64,000 bases of DNA from JALYLC01 sp035696365 (GCA_035696365.1 DASRQS010000030.1:9750-73749), one strand, 5' to 3'; counted from the first letter of the stretch, positions 34,696 to 43,630 are shown. The notes: generated by a model from the letters alone, not told the origin. Translations and numbers: made by a program.

Positions 34696-35853
34696 TCAGC
34701 CGACGCGGCCGATCCTGAACGATCCCGCCGACTGCCCTGGCACGGGATCGCTCCGCAGCACGAGCGCCCCGTGCAGCTTGCGGCTCGGATCCACGCGCAC
34801 CGAGACGGTGAAGAGGCCGTCGGCGTCTGTGCGCGTGGTGGCGAGGACCACCGAGGGCTGGCCCGAGCGTTCGACCACCAGGCGCAGCCTCACCCCGGCG
34901 AGGCCGTGGCCGCCGGGCGTTCCCTCGGTCAGCCGCCCCTTGACGTCCGGGATCCCCTGCTCGAGCACGACGAGCGGCGTCGCCGCGGCGTGGTAGGCCG
35001 ACTTGCCGGGTGCGGGATACCTGCCGATTGCCGCCTGCAGGGCGGGCGAGGTCAACAGGGCGAAAAGCGCGCGCGTCGCGCCGCCGGCGCGTTTGGACGC
35101 ATACGCGCGCACCGGGTGCGCAAGGGCCGCATTGCCGCCGGCGGCGCCGCCCGTGTTGCGGTCGACGACGGTGCGCAGACCCCGCGCGACACCTCTGGCC
35201 TGGAGCTGGCGCAGGACGGCGCGGTCGACCAGGGCATAACACGCCTTCGACGAGTAGGCGCAGGCCGCGGCACTGCGCACCACGGCGGCAGGGTCGGTCG
35301 CGCCGTAGTGGTACCAGCGCTCGCCCACCGGTACGGGCTGCTCGCCGTGCGTCACCTTGGAGGCCTGCCAGAGGACGGGTTCGCCCTGGCCGATGCCGCC
35401 GGCGACGAAGTCGCTGTGGCCGTCGCGCCCCGAGGCGGCGACCAGGCGGAGCGCGGCGGCGACGTCGCGCGGCGCGTGCGCGGCGACGCCCGCCGGATCG
35501 CGGGCGGGCCCGATCAGCACGTCGTCGCCGTAGAGCACGAGTCGGCCCGCCGGCTCGAGCGAGACACCCGAGGCCGTGAAGGCCTCCTCTGCGGCGGTAC
35601 TGTCGGCCAGTGCGAGCTGTGCCTTGCCGGCGCGCACATCGCGCAGCGCGCGAGCGCCGTCGGTGCTCACGTAGCGCACGGCGATTCCCTTGCGATGCGC
35701 GACCGGCACGAGCACCGCGCGCACGAATCCGGACTCCGCGAGTGCCGCAGGCCCCTCGACGGTCACGCTGCGCGCAGCGGTTCCGGCGCTCGCCCCCGCA
35801 GGAAGCGCCCCTCCGACGAGCAGGCAGGCGAGCAAGCGTCGCACGACCTTCAC
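34696..35853 (-). CDS. Exported periplasmic-binding-like protein (tungstate/molybdate-type) with C-terminal beta domain
   Basis: A 385-residue exported protein. GTG 35853 opens VKVVRRLLACLLVGGALPAG, a signal peptide. Residues about 28-290 resemble TupA/PBP-like binding proteins (TDGARALRDVRAGKAQLALA, LYGDDVLIGPARDPAGVAAH, FVAGGIGQGEPVLWQASK). Residues about 290-385 form a beta-rich module (GLAGVRLRLVVERSGQPSVV, LFTVSVRVDPSRKLHG) like a carboxypeptidase-regulatory or Ig-type domain. No permease or ATPase gene is adjacent, so transport is uncertain; substrate sensing or surface binding is equally possible. Usual TupA proteins lack the second domain. Confidence 0.6.
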   Translation of the reverse strand: MKVVRRLLACLLVGGALPAGASAGTAARSVTVEGPAALAESGFVRAVLVPVAHRKGIAVRYVSTDGARALRDVRAGKAQLALADSTAAEEAFTASGVSLEPAGRLVLYGDDVLIGPARDPAGVAAHAPRDVAAALRLVAASGRDGHSDFVAGGIGQGEPVLWQASKVTHGEQPVPVGERWYHYGATDPAAVVRSAAACAYSSKACYALVDRAVLRQLQARGVARGLRTVVDRNTGGAAGGNAALAHPVRAYASKRAGGATRALFALLTSPALQAAIGRYPAPGKSAYHAAATPLVVLEQGIPDVKGRLTEGTPGGHGLAGVRLRLVVERSGQPSVVLATTRTDADGLFTVSVRVDPSRKLHGALVLRSDPVPGQSAGSFRIGRVG

Positions 35854-35892
35854 TCTCCGGGCGCAAGCGGCCCCTGTCAAGCTCTGACCGTC

Positions 35893-35898
35893 TAGCCT
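35893..35898 (+). promoter_or_regulatory. Leaderless-type -10 (TAGCCT)
   Basis: TAGCCT six bases before ATG 35905 of the CocE-type hydrolase gene; no Shine-Dalgarno sequence is present. Confidence 0.5.
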
Positions 35899-35904
35899 CG
35901 CGCC

Positions 35905-37932
35905 ATGGAGCCGCGCGTGCGCGATGATCTGCCGCACGCGGTGCGGGTGGTCGAGACGGCGTGGATCACGCTCGCAGACGGCACCCGTCTGGCGGCCCGT
36001 CTGTGGCTGCCCGAAGGCGCGGGCCCGGTGCCGGCCATCCTCGAGTACCTGCCCTATCGCCTGAGCGACGGCACGCAGGCGGGCGACCACCAGCAGATGG
36101 GCTGGTTCGCGGGCCACGGCTATGCCTGCGCGCGCGTCGACATCCGGGGCACCGGCAATTCCGGCGGGATCATCGAGGACGAGTACTCGGAGCAGGAGCA
36201 ACTGGACGGCCTCGAGGTCATCGCCTGGCTAGCTGCGCAACCCTGGTGCGACGGGAAGGTCGGCATCGTGGGCACGTCATGGAGCGGCTTCAACGGCCTG
36301 CAGCTCGCGGCGCGCACTCCGCCTGCGCTCGCCGCGGTGATCAGCATCTACGCGAGCGATGACCGCTACGCCGACGACGTGCACTACCGCGGCGGCCTGG
36401 TGATCCCGATGGACATGGCGCAGTGGGCGAACTGCATGCTCTCCTGGAACGCCCTGCCGCCCGATCCTGCCATCGCCGGCCCCGGCTGGCGCGATCTGTG
36501 GCGCGAGCGGCTCCAGCGCACGCCCCACTTCGTCGAGCACTGGCTCGCGCACCAGCGCAGGGACGACTACTGGCGTCACGGCTCGGCCTGCGAGCAGTAC
36601 GCCGCAATCCGCTGCCCGGTCATGGCGATCGGCGGCTGGACGGATGGCTACACCGATGCGGCGCTGCGCCTGCTCGAGCACCTGGAGGGGCCGCGCCGCG
36701 CGCTGATCGGTCCGTGGGGGCACAACGATCCCGTGCACGGAGTGCCCGCGCCTGCCGTGGGCTCGCTCGGCGAGTGCGTGCGCTTCTACGACCGCTGGCT
36801 CAAGGGCGTGCAGAACGGGCTGGACGAGGAGCCGATGCTGACGGCGTGGCTGCAGGACTCCGTTCCGCCCCGGGCGCGCTACGAGGAGCGGCCCGGGCGC
36901 TGGATCGCGGCCGCGAGCTGGCCTCCTCGCCCCGGCGCGGAGCTGCGGCTCCATCTGGCCAGGGACGGGGCGCTCGCACATGCGCCCGGTGAGCGCACGC
37001 TGCTGGAGGTGCAGGGCGCGCAGACGACCGGCCTCGACGGCGGCGCATGGTGCGCCGACGGCCATTCCGACGATCTGCCCTTCGACCAGCGCGCCGACGA
37101 CGGCCGCTCGCTCTGCTTCGACTCGGAGCCGCTGGAGGCGCCGGTCGAGCTGCTCGGGCACGCCCAGGCCGATCTCATGCTGGTCAGCGACCGCCCGCTC
37201 GCGCTCGTGAGCGTGCGGCTGTGCGAGCTGCTCCCCGGCGGTGCGTCGCTGCTGGTGACACGAGGCCAGCTGAACCTCACCCACCGCGAGGGCCATGACC
37301 GCGTCGTCCCGCTGGTGCCGGGCGAGCCTGTCTCGGTGCGCGTCCCGCTGGACGCGATCGGCCACCGCTTCTCGCCCGGCTCCCGGCTGCGCATCGCGCT
37401 CTCCCCGACCTACTGGCCGCTGGCCTGGCCGTCGCCTGAGGCGGTCACGCTCGGAGTCGTCGCGGGCGAGAGCTCGGTCGCGCTGCCGCTGTACGACGCC
37501 GCGACGGCGCCGGCGGCACCCGCGCTCTGTCCGCCCGAGGAGCCGCCCGCGTACCCGATGACCGAGCTCGTGCCCGGGCACGGCGCGCGCACGATCACGC
37601 GGGAGCTGGGCAGCGGGCGCACCGAATTGCGCTTCGACTGGGATCTCGGAGGCACGAACCGCGACGAGCAGACGGGCACGGAGATCACGTTCGAGGCCGA
37701 CGCCGTTTTCGAGATCACGGAGGGGGATCCGCTCTCGGCGCGCGCCGTCTGCACGAACGTCACGGCACTGCGGCGCGAGAGCGACGGCTGGGACGCGCGC
37801 TCGGAGACGCGAACCGAGATGAGCTGCGACGCCGAGAGCTTCCACATCGAAGCGGAGCTGCGCGTCCTCGATGGCGGCGAGGAGACCTTCGCGCGCACCT
37901 GGTCGTTCGCGGTCCCGCGCGACGGCGGGTAG
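35905..37932 (+). CDS. CocE/NonD family alpha/beta hydrolase
   Basis: A 675-residue X-Pro-dipeptidyl-peptidase/cocaine-esterase-type hydrolase. Nucleophile Ser in VGTSWSGFNGLQ, Asp in GGWTDGYTDAALRLL and His in IGPWGHNDPVHG form the triad; the C-terminal jelly-roll domain starts near residue 330 (LRLHLARDGALA, VELLGHAQADLMLVSDRPLA) and ends with FARTWSFAVPRDGG. No signal peptide, so cytoplasmic. Substrate unknown (amide or ester). Starts without a ribosome binding site, six bases after a TAGCCT -10. Its stop codon touches that of the converging exporter gene inside a 12-base palindrome at 37927-37938. Confidence 0.9.
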   Translation: MEPRVRDDLPHAVRVVETAWITLADGTRLAARLWLPEGAGPVPAILEYLPYRLSDGTQAGDHQQMGWFAGHGYACARVDIRGTGNSGGIIEDEYSEQEQLDGLEVIAWLAAQPWCDGKVGIVGTSWSGFNGLQLAARTPPALAAVISIYASDDRYADDVHYRGGLVIPMDMAQWANCMLSWNALPPDPAIAGPGWRDLWRERLQRTPHFVEHWLAHQRRDDYWRHGSACEQYAAIRCPVMAIGGWTDGYTDAALRLLEHLEGPRRALIGPWGHNDPVHGVPAPAVGSLGECVRFYDRWLKGVQNGLDEEPMLTAWLQDSVPPRARYEERPGRWIAAASWPPRPGAELRLHLARDGALAHAPGERTLLEVQGAQTTGLDGGAWCADGHSDDLPFDQRADDGRSLCFDSEPLEAPVELLGHAQADLMLVSDRPLALVSVRLCELLPGGASLLVTRGQLNLTHREGHDRVVPLVPGEPVSVRVPLDAIGHRFSPGSRLRIALSPTYWPLAWPSPEAVTLGVVAGESSVALPLYDAATAPAAPALCPPEEPPAYPMTELVPGHGARTITRELGSGRTELRFDWDLGGTNRDEQTGTEITFEADAVFEITEGDPLSARAVCTNVTALRRESDGWDARSETRTEMSCDAESFHIEAELRVLDGGEETFARTWSFAVPRDGG

Positions 37933-37938
37933 CTACCC
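37927..37938. terminator. 12-bp palindrome holding both stop codons of convergent genes
   Basis: GGGTAG/CTACCC, perfect: the TAG of the hydrolase gene is the left half end, the TAG of the exporter gene the right. The two coding regions abut with no spacer. Confidence 0.4.
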
Positions 37939-39549
37939 CTCGATGAGCGTTTCCGGCGGCGTGCCGCCGGCGACGGCCTCCTCGGCGCTCAACTCGGCCG
38001 GCCTGCGCGCCAGCGTGGTGCGCAGCGGCACCTCCTCGAGGAACCACGAGAGCACGAACGGGATGATCGCGATCGCCATGCCCCACAGGAAGACGCCGTG
38101 CAGTGAGTGTGCGAAGGCCTGGAGGAAGTCGGCGTGGATGGCCGGCGGCAGGCGATTCGCCTCGGCGGGGCTGAGCTGGACGCCGCTGCCGAGGCGCTCG
38201 ACGACCGCGTGCGGGAAGTGCGCGAGCTGGCCCGAGAGGCGCGCCGCGAAGATCGCGCCGAAGATCGCGACGCCGAAGGAGCCGCCCATCGAGCGGAAGA
38301 AGGTGGCGGTCGACGTCGCGACGCCGATGTTCTCGGGCTGCGCGTCGTTCTGGACGACGAGCACGAGCACCTGCATGACGAGCCCGATCCCGACACCGAC
38401 GACGAGCATGTAGACCGACGCGACCCAGGGAGCCGTGCCGACGCCCAGGCGGGAGAGAAGGAACATGCCGACGACGAGCGTGCCCGTGCCCGCGATGGGG
38501 AAGGCCTTGTAGCGGCCGACGCGGCTGATCGCGCGGCCCGAGGCGATGGCGGCCAGGAGCAGGCCGATCATCAGCGGCAGCATGCGCAGGCCCGACTGCG
38601 TGGCGCTGACGCCGTAGACGAGCTGCAGGTAGAGCGGGATGAAGATGATGGCGCCGAACATCGCCATGCCGATCGTCGCACCCATGGCGCTCGAGACATT
38701 GAAGATGCTCGAGCGGAACAGCGTGAGCGGCACGATCGGCTCGAGGGCGCGGCGCTCCTGCCACAGGAACGCGGCCAGCAGCACCACGCCGGCGATGCCG
38801 AGGCCGGCGATCAGCGGCGAGCTCCAGGCGTACTCCGTGCCGCCCAAGGTCGTGAGCAGGATCAGGGAACCGACGCCGCCCGTGAGGAAGGTCGCGCCGA
38901 GGTAATCGATGCGGTGGCGCGTCTGGGGCGTGTGCAAGTGCAGCTTGAAGATCACGATCAGGATCGCGAGCACGCCGATGGGCAGGTTCACGTAGAAGAC
39001 CCAGCGCCACGAGATCTGGTCGACGAAGAAGCCGCCGAGCAGCGGCCCCGCGACCGAGGCGACGGCGAACACCGATCCGATCAGGCCCATGTAGCGGCCG
39101 CGCTGCCGCGGCGGGACGATGTCGGCGATGATCGCCTGCGCGCTGACCATCAGGCCGCCCGCTCCGGCGCCCTGGAGGAAGCGGAAGCCGATCAGCTCGG
39201 TCATCGTCTGGCTCAGGCCCGCGAGCATCGACCCGGCCAGGAAGATGACGATGGCGGCCAGGAACACGGGCTTGCGCCCGTACATGTCGCCGAGCTTGCC
39301 GTAGATCGGCGTCGAGACGGTCGAGGCCAGCAGGTACGACGTCACGACCCAGGAGAGGTGGCTGAGGCCGCCGAGATCGCCGACGATCGTCGGCAGGGCC
39401 GTCGAGACGATCGTCTGGTCGAGTGCGGCCAGGAACATGCCGAGCATCAGGGCGGCGAAGACGGTGGTGAGCGCGCGCCCGGCGAGCGGCGCGTCGGCGT
39501 CGTGCGGCGCTGCGCCGTTCGTGTCCTGCCTGTCGGTCTGAACTGCCAT
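37933..39549 (-). CDS. DHA2-family MFS drug exporter (EmrB/QacA type)
   Basis: A 538-residue 14-helix major facilitator. LAALDQTIVSTALPTIVGDL (motif D1), GKLGDMYGRKPVFLAA (motif A) and RFLQGAGAGGLM, then GPLLGGFFVDQISWRWVFYV (motif C region) are present. Proton-driven multidrug efflux is the family role. ATG 39549 is used: it starts just ahead of the first helix. The divergent TetR gene 57 bases away, with dyads between, almost certainly represses it. The C-terminal tail (AELSAEEAVAGGTPPETLIEG) is acidic and soluble. Confidence 0.93.
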   Translation of the reverse strand: MAVQTDRQDTNGAAPHDADAPLAGRALTTVFAALMLGMFLAALDQTIVSTALPTIVGDLGGLSHLSWVVTSYLLASTVSTPIYGKLGDMYGRKPVFLAAIVIFLAGSMLAGLSQTMTELIGFRFLQGAGAGGLMVSAQAIIADIVPPRQRGRYMGLIGSVFAVASVAGPLLGGFFVDQISWRWVFYVNLPIGVLAILIVIFKLHLHTPQTRHRIDYLGATFLTGGVGSLILLTTLGGTEYAWSSPLIAGLGIAGVVLLAAFLWQERRALEPIVPLTLFRSSIFNVSSAMGATIGMAMFGAIIFIPLYLQLVYGVSATQSGLRMLPLMIGLLLAAIASGRAISRVGRYKAFPIAGTGTLVVGMFLLSRLGVGTAPWVASVYMLVVGVGIGLVMQVLVLVVQNDAQPENIGVATSTATFFRSMGGSFGVAIFGAIFAARLSGQLAHFPHAVVERLGSGVQLSPAEANRLPPAIHADFLQAFAHSLHGVFLWGMAIAIIPFVLSWFLEEVPLRTTLARRPAELSAEEAVAGGTPPETLIEG

Positions 39550-39571
39550 CGCCTCTGACGATAGCAGAAAC

Positions 39572-39598
39572 CGGAGGCTGTCCTCCGATACGTGTATC
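39572..39598. promoter_or_regulatory. Two overlapping dyads between tetR-type and exporter genes
   Basis: CGGAGG-CTGT-CCTCCG at 39572-39587 and GATAC-GT-GTATC at 39587-39598. They lie in the 57-base divergent promoter region and overlap the TATCCT -10 of the regulator, so they are candidate TetR operators. Confidence 0.55.
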
Positions 39599-39600
39599 CT
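39595..39600 (+). promoter_or_regulatory. Leaderless-type -10 (TATCCT)
   Basis: TATCCT six bases before ATG 39607; no ribosome binding site present. Confidence 0.5.
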
Positions 39601-39606
39601 GCATCT

Positions 39607-40302
39607 ATGAACGGCATTGCAGGCGAGCAGGAGGGTCAGCGGAGCCACGCGCGCCGCAACCACGAAGTGCTGGTCGAGAAGGCCCGCGAGGTCTTCGCCG
39701 AGCGCGGGGTCGACGCGTCGCTCGAGGAGATCGCCCGCCGTGCCGGCGTCGGGATCGGCACGCTCTACCGGCATTTCGCAAACCGCGACGCGCTGGTGGA
39801 GGCGGTCTTCGAGCGCCGCGTCGGCGATTTCGTCGCAGCAGCCGAGGCGGCCTTGGCCGAGCCCGACGCCTGGCGGGCGTTCGTGGGCTTCCTCGAACAG
39901 ACGCTGGAGCTCCAGGCCGGAGATCGCCTGCTCAAGGACGTGCTCCTGCGCTCGCCGCCGGGTACCGGTCGCGTCGAGCAGGCGCGCCAGGAATTGCAGC
40001 GACTGCTCACCGAGGTGCTTGAGCGAGCATCGGAGCAGGGTTACCTGCGCCCCGGCTTCACGCTGGCCGACCTCTCCTTGCTGATGTGGTCCTTTGCGCC
40101 GCTCTTCGAGGCCACCGCCGAGATTGCGCCGAATGCCTGGCGCCGGCACCTGCACTGGCTGCTCGACGGGCTGCGCAGCGAGGCTGCCACGCCGCAGGTC
40201 GAGCCAGCTCTGACCGACGAGCAGCTGAACGCTGCGATGGGAGCCCTGCGCGCACAGCGCGCGCGCCGCCGCCGCGGCCCGCCCGACGACCCGGGCACCT
40301 GA
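39607..40302 (+). CDS. TetR-family repressor
   Basis: A 231-residue regulator. N-terminal helix-turn-helix: ARNHEVLVEKAREVFAERGV then SLEEIARRAGVGIGTLYRHF, followed by NRDALVEAVFERR. The C-terminal ligand domain is helical (FVGFLEQTLELQAGDRLLKD, LADLSLLMWSFAPLFEATAE). ATG 39607 is preferred over GTG 39592 because it stands six bases after a TATCCT -10 and lacks conserved sequence before it. Divergent from the DHA2 exporter, with inverted repeats between them; it likely controls the exporter and itself. Confidence 0.92.
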   Translation: MNGIAGEQEGQRSHARRNHEVLVEKAREVFAERGVDASLEEIARRAGVGIGTLYRHFANRDALVEAVFERRVGDFVAAAEAALAEPDAWRAFVGFLEQTLELQAGDRLLKDVLLRSPPGTGRVEQARQELQRLLTEVLERASEQGYLRPGFTLADLSLLMWSFAPLFEATAEIAPNAWRRHLHWLLDGLRSEAATPQVEPALTDEQLNAAMGALRAQRARRRRGPPDDPGT

Positions 40303-40324
40303 CAACACCACGAGGAGGTATCCC

Positions 40325-41005
40325 ATGCAGATCCGCTGGTACGGCCAGTCGGCCTTCCTGATCCGCGGCGCCCAGAGCGTGCTCATCGACCCGTTCGGCA
40401 TGGACGCCGCGACCCTCGCCGCGCGCGGCTTGCGCTTCGACTATCCGGCGATCGAGGGCGTCGAGCCCGATCTGCTGCTCGTGACCCACGAGCACGGCGA
40501 CCACAATGCAGTCGGCAGCGTGAGCGGGTCGCCCGCTGTGCTGCGTTCGACCGCAGGCACGCTCGAGTCGCCACTGGGCCAGGTCGTCGCCGTCGCCTCC
40601 GAGCACGATGACGTGGCAGGCACGCAGCGCGGGCCGAACACGATCTTCCGCTTCGCGCTCGACGGGCTCGTCCTCGCCCACTTCGGTGATTTCGGGCAGG
40701 CCGCGCTGCGCCCCGAGCAGCAGGCGGCGATCGGCGAGGTCGACGTCCTCTTCCTGCCGGTCGGCGACGGCCCCACCGTGGGAGGCGAGCGCGCGGCCGG
40801 GATCGTGCGCGCACTCCAGCCGCGGCTGGTCGTCCCCATGCACTACCGCACGGAGGCGGTCAACTTCCTCGACCCTCCCGACGCGTTCCTGGAAGCACTG
40901 GGCGCGCGCACCGAGCGCCTTACCGAGAGCGAGTTCACGGTGGAGGAGCTGCTCGGCACGCGCGCGGAGCCCGTGGTGGTCCTGCCGGCCGCCCCAGGCA
41001 ACTGA
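40325..41005 (+). CDS. MBL-fold metal-dependent hydrolase (UlaG/YtnP-like)
   Basis: A 226-residue metallo-beta-lactamase-fold protein. MQIRWYGQSAFLIRGAQSVL and IDPFG open the fold; metal motif THEHGDHNA near residues 54-62; LAHFGDFGQ and VPMHYRTEAVNF supply later ligands. Relatives are L-ascorbate-6-phosphate lactonase-like or generic hydrolases; the substrate is open. GAGGAGG stands upstream of ATG 40325. It follows the TetR gene by 22 bases and may be co-transcribed with it. Confidence 0.85.
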   Translation: MQIRWYGQSAFLIRGAQSVLIDPFGMDAATLAARGLRFDYPAIEGVEPDLLLVTHEHGDHNAVGSVSGSPAVLRSTAGTLESPLGQVVAVASEHDDVAGTQRGPNTIFRFALDGLVLAHFGDFGQAALRPEQQAAIGEVDVLFLPVGDGPTVGGERAAGIVRALQPRLVVPMHYRTEAVNFLDPPDAFLEALGARTERLTESEFTVEELLGTRAEPVVVLPAAPGN

Positions 41006-41011
41006 AGGGGG

Positions 41012-42157
41012 TCAGCCGGCCCAGGCGAGCGCGCGGGGCGAGAACCCCGCGCGCAGCCGCGCGCCGACGTCGCGCAGTCGCTGCAGGTGGCCGTCGCGCA
41101 GGCGGATCTCGATCCACTCGTCGCCCTCGCGGCTCGTCACCAAGGCGCGGCGGCCGTCGGGCGAGAGCCGGAGGTCCCCTGGGGCCGTGAGTGCGAGGTG
41201 GCGGATGACGCGCAGTGGCCCGCGTGCGCCACGCGCGAGCAGACTGACTCGGCCGGTCGGATCGCGGCGCAGCACGACGAGGTGGCTGCCGCTGGGCGAG
41301 AAACCGCCTGCGAGCACGGCTCCGCCGGCACTGAACCGCTGGAGGCGCTTGCCCGTGGCGCTGTAGAGCGTCGCTCCCGTGGCGTCCAGCGCGGCCAGGA
41401 CGCGGCCGTCTGCGCGCCAGCTGAGCGCCAGCGGGCGAGCAGGCCCGCGCACGCGCCAGAGCGGCCGCCGGCTGTCGGCGGCCAGCACCCGGATGCCTCC
41501 TGGGGCTGCGTACGCGAGCTCGTGATCGCTGCCGCCCGGCCTCCAGGCGGGAGCGACCGGCAGGGCGTGCCGCGCCACGAGGTGGGCTCCGCGACCGTCG
41601 CCTCCGACGGCGTAGAGCGCGTCGCCGGCCAGATAGGCGACGCGGCAGCAGGGCGGCACGGTCCGCTCCACCGACCAGCGTGGCAGCGAGACCGGCCCGG
41701 GCGCGGGCACCTGCCAGCGCACCTGGCCATCCGCGACGCTGACGGCCACGAGCGCGGATCCGGAGGCCAGCACGGCGTTGCGGGCGTGTGGCGAGAGGTC
41801 GCCGTCGCTGGCGGGGCCCAGTGCCCGGACGCGGCCACGGGCGTTGACGGTCGAGGCGACTCCGCGCCCGAGCGCGAGCACGACGCCGTCCTCCACCTCG
41901 ACACCGAACGGCGCGCGCACCTGGCGCGGCGAGCTGCCCTCGCGCAGGTAGCCGGCCACCGCGACCGCTCCAGCCGCGAGCAACGCGGCGAGCACGGGCC
42001 AGACGATCCGCGGAAGGCGCAGGCGGCGGCGGCGCACGGGCGCGCGCTCGGCGAAGGCGGCCAGCAGCAGCCGTCGCCCGCGCTCGCCGGCCTCGATCTC
42101 GCCGGGCGCCTCGAAGGCTTCGAGCCGGGCCTTCAGCAGCTGCTCGCTGCGGTTCAC
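41012..42157 (-). CDS. Membrane-anchored WD40/TolB-like propeller protein, possible anti-sigma partner
   Basis: A 381-residue protein. A short cytoplasmic N-terminus (VNRSEQLLKARLEAFEAPGE, about 55 residues) precedes one membrane helix (IVWPVLAALLAAGAVAVAGYL); the remaining 290 residues are repeating beta segments of a propeller (LSWRADGRVLAALDATG, GGFSPSGSHLVVLRRDPTGR, LRLSPDGRRALVTSREGDEW). GTG 42157 overlaps the stop of the sigma-factor gene (GTGA). An inside-out one-helix protein coupled to an ECF sigma gene suggests an anti-sigma or sensor role, but no ZAS motif is visible; this is inference. Confidence 0.65.
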   Translation of the reverse strand: MNRSEQLLKARLEAFEAPGEIEAGERGRRLLLAAFAERAPVRRRRLRLPRIVWPVLAALLAAGAVAVAGYLREGSSPRQVRAPFGVEVEDGVVLALGRGVASTVNARGRVRALGPASDGDLSPHARNAVLASGSALVAVSVADGQVRWQVPAPGPVSLPRWSVERTVPPCCRVAYLAGDALYAVGGDGRGAHLVARHALPVAPAWRPGGSDHELAYAAPGGIRVLAADSRRPLWRVRGPARPLALSWRADGRVLAALDATGATLYSATGKRLQRFSAGGAVLAGGFSPSGSHLVVLRRDPTGRVSLLARGARGPLRVIRHLALTAPGDLRLSPDGRRALVTSREGDEWIEIRLRDGHLQRLRDVGARLRAGFSPRALAWAG

Positions 42158-42759
42158 GCGTCGACCTCCGCTGCCAGCTCGTCGAGCGCGCGGCGCAGGC
42201 GCGAGTTGACCGTGCCGCGCGGCAGGTCGAGCATCTCGGCGATCTCGCCGGGCGTGTGCTCGAGCAGGTAGCGCAGGACGACGACGGCGCGCTGATCCGG
42301 CGCGAGGCGGCCGATGGCCTCCGCCAGATCGTCGGACAGATCGCTGCGCTCCTCGGGCGCGGCGGCCTCGCCCCTCGGCTCGACGGGGCGGCGCAGCGCG
42401 TGGGCCCTCGCCCAGTCGAGCGCGCGGTTGGTGACGATGCGATGCAGCCAAGGCGCGAACGGGCGCGCGCGGTCGAAGCGGTCGAGCACGCGGATGGCCT
42501 GCAAGAACGCGTCCTGAGCGATGTCCTCCGCGGCGTGCGCATCGCGCGTGACGAGATACGCCGCGCGATAGGCCGGCCGCCAGTGGCGGCGGTAGAGCTC
42601 CTCGACTGCGCCCGGGTCGCCGCGCTGGGCGGCCTGGACGACCGCGCGCTCGCTGCGCCCAGCGCGCTCAGGCACGAGCGCAGCGCTACCGTCGGCGGCG
42701 TGCGAGACCCCCATGTCGTCCCTACGGGCGGCGCCGCCCGGCAGGTCCGTGGCGCCCAT
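42154..42759 (-). CDS. ECF-type RNA polymerase sigma factor
   Basis: A 201-residue sigma-70 family factor with region 2 (AVEELYRRHWRPAYRAAYLV, DAEDIAQDAFLQAIRVLDRF), FAPWLHRIVTNRALDWARAH, and region 4 (LAPDQRAVVVLRYLLEHTPG, then EIAEMLDLPRGTVNSRLRRA). Start ATG 42759 lies six bases after TATTGT, a leaderless arrangement; ATG 42714 with AGGGACG before it is a fair alternative that would remove 15 non-conserved residues. Its stop overlaps the membrane propeller gene. Divergent from mobA with only 20 bases between start codons. Confidence 0.88.
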   Translation of the reverse strand: MGATDLPGGAARRDDMGVSHAADGSAALVPERAGRSERAVVQAAQRGDPGAVEELYRRHWRPAYRAAYLVTRDAHAAEDIAQDAFLQAIRVLDRFDRARPFAPWLHRIVTNRALDWARAHALRRPVEPRGEAAAPEERSDLSDDLAEAIGRLAPDQRAVVVLRYLLEHTPGEIAEMLDLPRGTVNSRLRRALDELAAEVDA

Positions 42760-42765
42760 GCGGCG

Positions 42766-42771
42766 ACAATA
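42766..42771 (-). promoter_or_regulatory. Leaderless-type -10 for sigma gene (TATTGT)
   Basis: TATTGT on the minus strand six bases before ATG 42759. It occupies the 20-base gap to mobA, so the two divergent promoters must overlap. Confidence 0.45.
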
Positions 42772-42779
42772 TCCCGCTG

Positions 42780-43571
42780 ATGGAGGGCGTTGCCGGAATC
42801 CTGCTGGCGGGTGGCCGCTCGCAGCGCATGGGCCGCGACAAGGCGAGCCTGCCCTGGCACGGCTCGACGCTCGCCCGGCGCGCCGCCGGCCTGCTCGCGC
42901 GCTGCTCCGAGCCGCCCGTCATCGTGGTCTGCGCACCGGATCAGGAGCTGCCGCCGCTGCCAGGCTGGGTCGAGGTCGTGCGCGACCCCGAGCCCGGGCT
43001 GGGGCCGCTTGCAGGTCTCGCCACGGGGTTGGCCGCCGCGGGGCCGCGCGCGGAGGTCGCCGCGGTCTGCGCCGTAGACGCTCCCCTCGCCCATCCCGCG
43101 GTGCTGGCCGCGCTGCTCGGCGCGCTGGGCACGGCCCCGGCAGTCGTACCGCTCGCGGATGGCAGCCCTCAGCCGCTCTTCGCCGTCTATCGCACCGAGC
43201 TGGCCTTTCTCGCCGCGGCGCTCGTCGCCGACGGCCGCCGGCGGGCCTCCGCTCTGGGCGAGCGCTCGGGAGCGCGCATGGTGGAGCCGTTCGAGCTGCT
43301 CGTGGTTGACGACATCGCAGCCTTCGACCCCCAGCTCGCCTCCTTTCGCAGCTTCGACGACCCGGCCGCGTACGACACCGCACTTGCCGTGCCGCAGCCG
43401 CTCGTGACCGTCACGGGCGATCTCGCCGGGCCGCGCGAGCTACGCGCGTCGACGGTCGGGCGCGCGCGGCGCCTCCTGCTCGCGGAGGTCGCTCCCCAGC
43501 TCGCGGCGGCGATTCCGGTGGACGACGAGACGCCGCTGTTCGCGGGCGACGTGCTCGTTCCAGCGGTCTAG
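42780..43571 (+). CDS. mobA: Molybdenum cofactor guanylyltransferase with C-terminal extension
   Basis: A 263-residue protein. The first 195 residues are MobA: GILLAGGRSQRMGRDKASLP with the GTP-binding loop, VRDPEPGLGPLAGLATGL and CAVDAPLAHPAVLAALL. It attaches GMP to molybdopterin. The FRSFDDPAAYDTAL stretch is the usual MobA end, but about 60 more residues follow (LVTVTGDLAGPRELRASTVG, RARRLLLAEVAPQLAAAIPV) that I do not recognise. moaA at 52-53 kb belongs to the same cofactor pathway. Converges with acsA; both stop codons lie in one inverted repeat. Confidence 0.88.
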   Translation: MEGVAGILLAGGRSQRMGRDKASLPWHGSTLARRAAGLLARCSEPPVIVVCAPDQELPPLPGWVEVVRDPEPGLGPLAGLATGLAAAGPRAEVAAVCAVDAPLAHPAVLAALLGALGTAPAVVPLADGSPQPLFAVYRTELAFLAAALVADGRRRASALGERSGARMVEPFELLVVDDIAAFDPQLASFRSFDDPAAYDTALAVPQPLVTVTGDLAGPRELRASTVGRARRLLLAEVAPQLAAAIPVDDETPLFAGDVLVPAV

Positions 43572-43630
43572 TGTTCTGGGTGCATGAATTGGTGGCAGGC
43601 ACCGATTTCTGCCCAGACCGACTCAGGACA

